This document shows positions 59,942 to 64,000 of a stretch of 64,000 nucleotides of DNA, in pieces; position 1 is the stretch's first letter; every line of letters begins with the position of its first letter. A program made the position numbers and the translations under genes. The notes below the pieces were generated by a model. That model did not search any database. It was not told where the DNA came from and saw only the letters and a program-made list of their open reading frames with translations. This DNA comes from ZC4RG29 sp964521255 (GTDB lineage: Bacteria; Bacteroidota; Bacteroidia; Cytophagales; Cyclobacteriaceae), in the NCBI GenBank assembly GCA_964521255.1, contig CAZFRM010000001.1, positions 248,001 to 312,000 on the forward strand. The letters are read 5' to 3'.

Positions 59942-59968
59942 AAAACCCCGAACAGTCGGGGTTTTCTT
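59942..59968. terminator. Bidirectional Rho-independent terminator
   Basis: AAAACCCCGA, loop ACAG, TCGGGGTTTT (59942-59965): a perfect 10-bp stem with A and T runs on both sides, between the convergent small hypothetical and membrane zinc-ribbon genes. Confidence 0.85.
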
Positions 59969-59989
59969 ATTTGTTAAGTTCAAAAATTT

Positions 59990-60742
59990 CTAAGCAGTAG
60001 CTGCAGTTGATTCATCAAACTTCTGCGACATTTTTAACACAACAGATTTCTTAGCTTTATAACCACAGTATCCACACTGAAAATGTTTTAATAATTCTCC
60101 ATCAATTTCAATGGAAGGAACTTTCAATATTTCTTCTTTAACTACTTTAAAGGTTTGGTAATTACATTCAGGGCATTGAAGTGCATGCAAATGACCAGAG
60201 TACTTTTCAATTTTCACATAACCTGTCTCTTCATCCTTCCATACATCATAGTCGATAGAGAAAACATTCTCTTCCGCCTGCATACCTTCATCAAGGTAAG
60301 CGTCTTCTTCCGTTTCGCTAAGGAGTTTCATTGCTTTGCCAGTCTTGGGAGAAACTCTTGGCTTATAGCGAAGCACTTTAAGTCTTTTCTCAATAAAGAA
60401 TGGATAATAGAACTTAAGAAGATTTTGAACAATCAATCCAACAATCAATCCCATAGCGAACGTTGTAAACCCTCTCACAAAAATCCAGATAAAGGTAAGT
60501 TCACTAATATTGGAGTTTGCATAGAAGCAACACCCGATTATTAATACTACTGCGGCAATCCAAAGCGTACGAATCTCACTTCTGTTAATGAAGTCGTATT
60601 TCGCTTTAGCATCATTCGTGAGCGATAGCCGGATTATGTGAAGGATCACAATAAGAATAGCCACGGCCCATAGCGCAAAGGCAATCTTTTGCGATGTGGA
60701 ATTCCACGATGTGTATTGTTGATCTGTTAGAGCTTCTTCCAT
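59990..60742 (-). CDS. Membrane protein with C-terminal zinc ribbon
   Basis: The 250-residue protein has three membrane spans (about 19-41, 59-78, 85-109), a cytoplasmic linker with acidic stretches, and a zinc-ribbon pair: CPEC (190-193) and CGYC (223-226). I do not recognise a named family. The four cysteines are spaced as in rubredoxin-like ribbons, so a structural zinc is likely. No enzyme domain is attached; role unknown. Confidence 0.7.
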   Translation of the reverse strand: MEEALTDQQYTSWNSTSQKIAFALWAVAILIVILHIIRLSLTNDAKAKYDFINRSEIRTLWIAAVVLIIGCCFYANSNISELTFIWIFVRGFTTFAMGLIVGLIVQNLLKFYYPFFIEKRLKVLRYKPRVSPKTGKAMKLLSETEEDAYLDEGMQAEENVFSIDYDVWKDEETGYVKIEKYSGHLHALQCPECNYQTFKVVKEEILKVPSIEIDGELLKHFQCGYCGYKAKKSVVLKMSQKFDESTAATA

Positions 60743-60908
60743 ACAATAGTTTATTAATTAGGTTGGTTATAAGCACAGCTAATATAAAAAGTCCCTTGTC
60801 ATCTATACCTAGCAATCAGACTAAGAGGGCGCCGTTAAAAATGACTACAATATAACAGACTTTTTACGAAAATGTCAATATCACCGATAACTATAACTCG
60901 CTGATACT

Positions 60909-61679
60909 CTATGATTCACCGAAGCATTTATTCGAAAAATCATACACGATTTTACTTGTTGTTTGAACATCTTCAATAAGGCCCATGTGAGCCTGTTCAG
61001 GCAGAATTTTTACTTCAGACCGATCATTAAAAGCGGCTTGTTCCTGGATAGAAGAGACTTGAATTCCAGGGTCTTTTGTACCCGTAATAAATAGAATGGG
61101 GTGCTGGTACTGCTTTATAACATCTGTTTTATCAGAACGATCGCGCATTGCACGCGTATAGGCAAGAAGTGTTTCTTCACTGGTCTTCATGTTCATTTCC
61201 CGAACAAATGGTACATCCGGGTGGTCTGGATTGGCGAATAATGGCCTTATAAAATTCGATGAAAAGGCTTCTGCTCCATTTTTTTTTATGAACTCTATAG
61301 TCTTATTTCTCGATTCTTTTTTCTCTGGTGAGTCAGCAAAAGCCGTTGAATGAAACAACCCGAAACCCGGAAACAATGAAGGCATTTTGCTGATCATGGC
61401 AAGCGTTACATAGCCGCCAAGGGAATGACCAACAGGAATAATTTTCTTAATTCCTTTCCTGATCAAATTATCAATCAGCACTTCTGCAATGTCATCAATA
61501 GAGAAGGGTTCTTTAAGCAATGGACTTTTCCCGAACCCTGGAAGGTCAACGGTGATGACTTGGAAAGAGGATGTTAATGTAGAAGAGAATTTTTCCCAAA
61601 TGCCGGCATTCATAGGAAAGCCATGAATTAATAAGATGGGCTTTCCATTTCCTTTCTCATAGAACGAAAGCTCGTTCAT
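60909..61679 (-). CDS. Alpha/beta hydrolase
   Basis: The 256-residue protein has the oxyanion-hole motif LLIHGFPMNAGIW (16-28), nucleophile elbow GHSLGG (84-89, Ser86), an acidic member near FITGTKDPGI and a late His in PEQAHMGLIED. The layout fits small-molecule hydrolases such as lactonases, esterases or haloperoxidase-like enzymes. The ATG overlaps the dxs stop region by four bases (61676-61679), so the two genes are probably cotranscribed. Confidence 0.88.
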   Translation of the reverse strand: MNELSFYEKGNGKPILLIHGFPMNAGIWEKFSSTLTSSFQVITVDLPGFGKSPLLKEPFSIDDIAEVLIDNLIRKGIKKIIPVGHSLGGYVTLAMISKMPSLFPGFGLFHSTAFADSPEKKESRNKTIEFIKKNGAEAFSSNFIRPLFANPDHPDVPFVREMNMKTSEETLLAYTRAMRDRSDKTDVIKQYQHPILFITGTKDPGIQVSSIQEQAAFNDRSEVKILPEQAHMGLIEDVQTTSKIVYDFSNKCFGES

Positions 61680-63604
61680 AAATCAGAACGCTGAACGGTT
61701 TCTAACAAAGCGAGAACTGTTTTTTCAATACCTGATTCATCGAAGTTGCATTCCTTGTAAAGCTGTTCCTGCTCGCCATGTTCAACAACACGATCAGGTA
61801 TACCTAATCGTCTTACTTCAGCGTAATAGTTATTATCCGCCATAAATTCTAACACCGCACTACCAAATCCTCCCTGAACACAACCATCTTCAACGGTTAC
61901 AATTTTCTTATATCGTGCGAAGACCTCATGAAGAAGCAATTCGTCTATAGGCTTAACGAAACGCATATCATAATGTGCTACTGAAATTCCCTGAAGAGAA
62001 AGTTTGTCACAAGCAGCCGCCGCATAATTGCCGATATGACCAATAGTAAGTATAGCTACATCGTCACCGTCTCTTAATTTTCTTCCTTTGCCTATAGCAA
62101 TTTCCTTAAAGGGAGTACGCCAGTAGGGCATTACACCATTTCCTCTTGGGTAACGGATGGAGAACGCTTTGTGCTCACGCGGTAACTGCGCTGTATACAT
62201 CAGGTTTCGTAACTCCTCTTCATTCATAGGTGCGGAGACAATCATATTAGGAAGGCAACGGAAGTAGGCAAGATCATAAGCGCCATGATGTGTGGCGCCA
62301 TCAGCTCCGGCAAAACCTGCACGGTCAAGGCAAAAATTTACAGGAAAGTTTTGAATGCAAACATCGTGAATCACCTGGTCATATGCGCGCTGCATAAACG
62401 TGCTATAGATATTGCAAAATGGAACAAGCCCTTGCGTTGCCATGCCTGCTGAAAAGGTAACAGCATGTTGCTCGGCTATGCCTACATCAAAAGCGCGATC
62501 CGGCATTTCCTTCATCATAATATTCATTGATGATCCGGAGGGCATAGCGGGGGTTATCCCGATAATTTTGTCATTACCTTTTGCCAACTCAACAAGTGTA
62601 TGACCAAACACATCCTGATACTTTGGTGGCTGTGGTTGTTCATTTACTTTTTTATGAATCTCACCTGTGATTTTATCAAACTTGCCCGGTGCGTGCCACG
62701 TAGTAGCATTCCCCTTTTCTGCAGGTCCATAGCCCTTACCCTTTGTTGTAATGCAATGAAGAATCTTGGGACCTTTAATATTTTTAAGATCGTTGAAGAC
62801 GGTTACAAGATGATTAACATCGTGACCATCTACAGGACCGAAGTAGCGAAGGTTCAACGATTCAAAAAAATTGCTCTGGCTAAGCAATGTACTTTTGATT
62901 CCATTCTCAACTTTGGATACAATTTCCTGTGCGCTCTTTCCGAACATGGAAAGCTTACCTAACAAATTCCAAACTTCATCTTTTAATTTGTTGTACGCCC
63001 TTGAAGTTGTTATGTCAAGGAGATAATCTTTCAACGCTCCTACATTGGGGTCAATTGACATACAATTATCATTCAGGACAATAATGATGTTTGCATCAGA
63101 AACGCCGGCGTGATTTAATCCTTCAAATGCAATTCCCCCCGTTAATGCTCCGTCACCTATTACTGCAATGTGCTGTCGATTTTCATCGTTAAGATACTTT
63201 GAAGCTACTGCCATGCCCAACGTTGCAGAGACCGATGTAGATGAATGTCCTACACCAAATGCGTCGTATTCACTTTCGCTCCGGTTAGGAAAGCCTGACA
63301 ATCCACCGTAAGTGCGATTGGTATAAAAGTTATCTCTGCGGCCCGTTAAAATTTTATGTCCATAAGCCTGATGTCCCACGTCCCATACTAATTGATCGTA
63401 TGGTGTATTAAAAATATAATGTAAAGCCACAGTGAGCTCCACTACGCCAAGACTCGCCCCAAAGTGGCCGCCGTAAACAGAAACATTGTCGATGATGAAA
63501 TGACGGAGTTCGTCACACAATTGTACAAGTTGTGCCTGATCCAGTTTTTTTAAGTCCTGAGGACTATCAATTGTAGCGAGCAGTTTTCCGGGTGTAATCA
63601 GCAT
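61676..63604 (-). CDS. dxs: 1-deoxy-D-xylulose-5-phosphate synthase
   Basis: The ATG at 63604 gives 642 residues (MLITPGKLLATIDSPQDLKK); a longer frame opens at 63649 but adds an unlike leader. The thiamine-diphosphate motif GDGALTGGIAFEGLNHAG (about 152-169) and the transketolase-type DRAGFAGADGATHHGAYD identify the enzyme. It makes DXP from pyruvate and glyceraldehyde-3-phosphate, feeding isoprenoids. The GGGP synthase elsewhere in this window uses isoprenoid products. Confidence 0.97.
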   Translation of the reverse strand: MLITPGKLLATIDSPQDLKKLDQAQLVQLCDELRHFIIDNVSVYGGHFGASLGVVELTVALHYIFNTPYDQLVWDVGHQAYGHKILTGRRDNFYTNRTYGGLSGFPNRSESEYDAFGVGHSSTSVSATLGMAVASKYLNDENRQHIAVIGDGALTGGIAFEGLNHAGVSDANIIIVLNDNCMSIDPNVGALKDYLLDITTSRAYNKLKDEVWNLLGKLSMFGKSAQEIVSKVENGIKSTLLSQSNFFESLNLRYFGPVDGHDVNHLVTVFNDLKNIKGPKILHCITTKGKGYGPAEKGNATTWHAPGKFDKITGEIHKKVNEQPQPPKYQDVFGHTLVELAKGNDKIIGITPAMPSGSSMNIMMKEMPDRAFDVGIAEQHAVTFSAGMATQGLVPFCNIYSTFMQRAYDQVIHDVCIQNFPVNFCLDRAGFAGADGATHHGAYDLAYFRCLPNMIVSAPMNEEELRNLMYTAQLPREHKAFSIRYPRGNGVMPYWRTPFKEIAIGKGRKLRDGDDVAILTIGHIGNYAAAACDKLSLQGISVAHYDMRFVKPIDELLLHEVFARYKKIVTVEDGCVQGGFGSAVLEFMADNNYYAEVRRLGIPDRVVEHGEQEQLYKECNFDESGIEKTVLALLETVQRSDL

Positions 63605-63684
63605 TTTATGGATTATTAACCATAAACAACCAGTGAAATGGCTACACATTTAAGCTTTATCATGACCAGATATTAAGCTTAGCC

Positions 63685-63725
63685 ATTCCATGTGTCAATA
63701 AAATAATAATTATTAACACATGAAA
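63685..63725. repeat. Palindromic element between dxs and scpA (second copy)
   Basis: ATTCCATGTGT (63685-63695) and ATTAACACATGAAA (63712-63725) match the arms at 20251-20294, with a slightly shorter centre. Inverted arms are CATGTGT/ACACATG. It lies upstream of both divergent genes, a position suited to a shared regulator site, but a dispersed palindrome is also possible. Confidence 0.55.
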
Positions 63726-63811
63726 TATAAGTGTTTTAAGCCCTTTTTCAAGGTTGCAAGGGGCAAATTTAGTTATTTCCAAAGTGATCTCAGATTTTGA
63801 CAGATATTAAA

Positions 63812-63819
63812 TAAATTTG
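63812..63819 (+). promoter_or_regulatory. Candidate -7 box of scpA
   Basis: TAAATTTG matches TAnnTTTG exactly, 25 bases before the scpA ATG at 63837. A TTTG at 63796-63799 is too close to be the -33 element. Confidence 0.35.
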
Positions 63820-63836
63820 TGCCCTTTGGAAATGCT

Positions 63837-64000
63837 ATGACACAAACGCAGGAAAGTTTCGAAGTTAAGTTGCCTTTGTTTGAAGGTCCCTTCGACTTGT
63901 TATTATTTTTTATTGAACGGGATGAATTGGATATTTATGACATACCCATCTCCAAAATTACAAGCGACTTTCTGGACTATATTCATCACATGGAGCAATT
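63837..64000 (+). CDS. scpA: Segregation and condensation protein A, N-terminal fragment
   Basis: The frame from the ATG at 63837 reads TQTQESFEVKLPLFEGPFDL and LLFFIERDELDIYDIPISKI before the window ends. LPLFEGPFDLLL and DIYDIPISKIT are the characteristic start of ScpA, the kleisin of the bacterial SMC-ScpAB condensin. Only about 54 residues are visible; the rest lies outside. Confidence 0.92.
   Translation, partial: MTQTQESFEVKLPLFEGPFDLLLFFIERDELDIYDIPISKITSDFLDYIHHMEQ

Noticed and set aside
1..64000. CRISPR array or rRNA genes
   Set aside because: No regularly spaced direct repeats and no rRNA-like sequence were seen; only one tRNA gene was found.

Overview
The window comes from a member of the Bacteroidota, most likely the Cytophagales (Cyclobacteriaceae-like). 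The signs are a secreted protease ending in a type IX secretion (T9SS) sorting domain, families largely confined to the phylum (DUF4270, DUF4834, DUF4286, short glycogen-synthase-like GT5, PcrB-like GGGP synthase, a SecA of 1116 residues), and several upstream boxes matching the Bacteroidota -7 consensus TAnnTTTG. The DNA is AT-rich with short intergenic gaps and is mostly ordinary chromosome.

Layout: 0-2.1 kb is accessory debris: a cut-off hypothetical gene, two near-identical tail fragments of a REP-associated (IS200-like) transposase with REP-like hairpins, a possible group II intron fragment, and a small lipoprotein gene. 2.1-8.2 kb is a six-gene envelope operon (SpoIIM family, membrane protein, DUF4129, DUF4350, MoxR ATPase, DUF58). 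8.3-8.9 kb is a VapC-type toxin-antitoxin pair. 9.2-12.6 kb encodes a large T9SS metalloprotease. 12.6-16.8 kb (minus strand) is a probable sugar-oxidation operon (GMC oxidoreductase, Gfo/Idh/MocA oxidoreductase, DUF6807). 17-29.6 kb holds carB, a DUF4834 gene, dapF, secA, a SPOR lipoprotein, an M20 amidohydrolase, a Na/Pi symporter, and a holin-like/GGGP-synthase operon. 29.8-35.0 kb is on the minus strand: an orphan nuclease-like protein, acyl-CoA dehydrogenase, zinc peptidase, flippase-like protein, panD and panC. 35.1-39.6 kb is GT5, DUF4270, glmS, ridA. 39.6-44.9 kb (minus) is glnS plus a lineage-specific outer-membrane cluster: a discoidin-domain lipoprotein, two beta-barrel-like proteins and a truncated paralogue. 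45.8-53.4 kb carries gltX, a lysine/alanine dehydrogenase-like gene, small conserved genes, a GNAT, serS and rho. 53.5-55.3 kb is the second accessory island: a group II intron relic followed by two tandem [small hydrophobic ORF + SdpI-like immunity protein] modules, the second with an apparent frameshift. 55.6-64 kb returns to core genes: a BP74-like lipoprotein, thioesterase, DEAD-box-like helicase, dihydroorotase, tRNA-His, a membrane zinc-ribbon protein, an alpha/beta hydrolase, dxs, and the start of scpA.

Functionally, core biosynthesis (pyrimidine: carB and dihydroorotase; pantothenate: panC and panD; lysine/peptidoglycan: dapF and glmS; isoprenoids: dxs; ether-lipid precursor: GGGP synthase) and information processing (glnS, gltX, serS, tRNA-His, rho, secA, scpA) alternate with envelope and secretion genes. 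The most unusual parts are the SdpI modules beside the intron relic, the duplicated transposase tails with REP-like hairpins at the left end, the discoidin/beta-barrel cluster, and several unexplained palindromes between genes. All identities come from reading translated sequence by eye. No database search or structure prediction was run.
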